Shown here in pieces: positions 63,812 through 64,000 of a stretch of DNA of 64,000 nt (its first letter is position 1; each line of letters starts with the position of its first letter). The DNA is from an uncultured Gammaproteobacteria bacterium. GTDB taxonomy: Bacteria > Pseudomonadota > Gammaproteobacteria > Steroidobacterales > UBA11654. The stretch is taken from assembly GCA_902595845.1 (NCBI GenBank), contig CACJRN010000004.1, positions 53,737-117,736 on the forward strand. The letters are read 5' to 3'. The notes under the pieces were generated by a model that saw nothing but the letters and a program-made list of their open reading frames with translations, had not been told where the DNA came from and made no database searches. Position numbers and translations under genes: made by a program.

Positions 63812-64000
63812 ATGTCACAGGAAAACTCACTCGATACTTCCATTGAGCGTTTGATTGAAATTCTCAGTCTTGAAATGATTGAGAAGAATATTTTCAGAGG
63901 CGAGAGTCAAGACATAGGAAGCCCACAAGTATTTGGTGGTCAAGTTTTAGGTCAGGCACTCAGAGCAGCATCTTCAACGGTCGAAGACCGCATGGTTCAT
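63812..64000 (+). CDS. tesB: acyl-CoA thioesterase II, N-terminal part (cut by window end)
   Basis: The first 63 codons are visible, starting MSQENSLDTSIERLIEILSLE and written here in part as SIERLIEILSLE. The segment IFRGESQDIGSPQVFGGQV followed by LGQALRAAS is the hallmark N-terminal part of TesB hotdog thioesterases. It starts 2 nt after the MaoC-like stop and runs off the window. Confidence 0.9.
   Translation, partial: MSQENSLDTSIERLIEILSLEMIEKNIFRGESQDIGSPQVFGGQVLGQALRAASSTVEDRMVH

Noticed and set aside
1-64000. CRISPR arrays, prophage, insertion sequences or integrons
   Set aside because: No regularly spaced repeats, transposase, integrase or phage structural genes were seen, and the window is dense with normal chromosomal genes.

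Overview
This is an AT-rich, very gene-dense stretch of a bacterial chromosome. Several conserved neighbourhoods (petC-sspA, rsmI-rnpB-mraZ, lpxC-dciA-secA, coaE-zapD, bamD/rluD, fmdB-DUF502-aspS), together with ZapD, SspA and a BamD lipoprotein, point to Gammaproteobacteria. The low GC, tiny intergenic gaps, TTG/GTG starts, Tat-exported DUF1838 proteins, FG-GAP/UnbV protein and compact Pho regulon suggest a marine, possibly SAR86-like, lineage. The exact taxon is an inference.

Layout. 1-2135: end of cytochrome c1, sspA, rsmI and the RNase P RNA. 2160-14940: a rearranged division and cell wall (dcw) cluster in the order mraZ, ftsZ, rsmH, ftsL, ftsI, mraY, ftsW, murG, murB, ddlB, ftsQ, ftsA, lpxC. 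It starts with a good promoter and two MraZ boxes. ftsZ sits directly behind mraZ instead of behind ftsA, and the four Mur ligases murC, murD, murE and murF are absent. 14937-27192: housekeeping genes (dciA-like, secA, zapD, coaE, sucCD, bamD, rluD, fmdB-like, DUF502, aspS, cyoE).

27212-37543 is an accessory region: an FG-GAP/UnbV protein, a Tat-type amine oxidase, an SDR with a signal peptide, a small helical protein, a membrane-anchored paraoxonase-like propeller, two paralogous MFS carriers, a Tat-exported DUF1838 protein, an AhpD-like protein and an NTF2-fold protein. A tRNA-Arg(ACG), gloB and moaB follow. 39091-46221 holds a beta-alanine catabolic operon (transaminase, CoA-acylating semialdehyde dehydrogenase, alanine dehydrogenase) that runs into moaA, an acyl-CoA ligase and a thioesterase.

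46234-51333 contains a membrane protein gene broken by an in-frame amber codon, a possible small membrane protein, a metallo-beta-lactamase-fold hydrolase, a large lipoprotein with two chelatase-like halves, a second DUF1838 protein and a cytochrome c lipoprotein. 51422-59476 is a phosphate-starvation island: phoB, a phoR without membrane anchor, a Pho box, a DUF47-pit-porin operon, and opposite-strand genes for acid phosphatase, alkaline phosphatase and HMG-CoA lyase. 59530-64000 has leuCD, moaC, mobA, folE, a MaoC-like protein and the start of tesB.

The strongest oddities are the ftsZ relocation under apparent MraZ control, the amber-interrupted gene, the anchorless PhoR, and the uncharacterised exported protein sets around the two DUF1838 genes.
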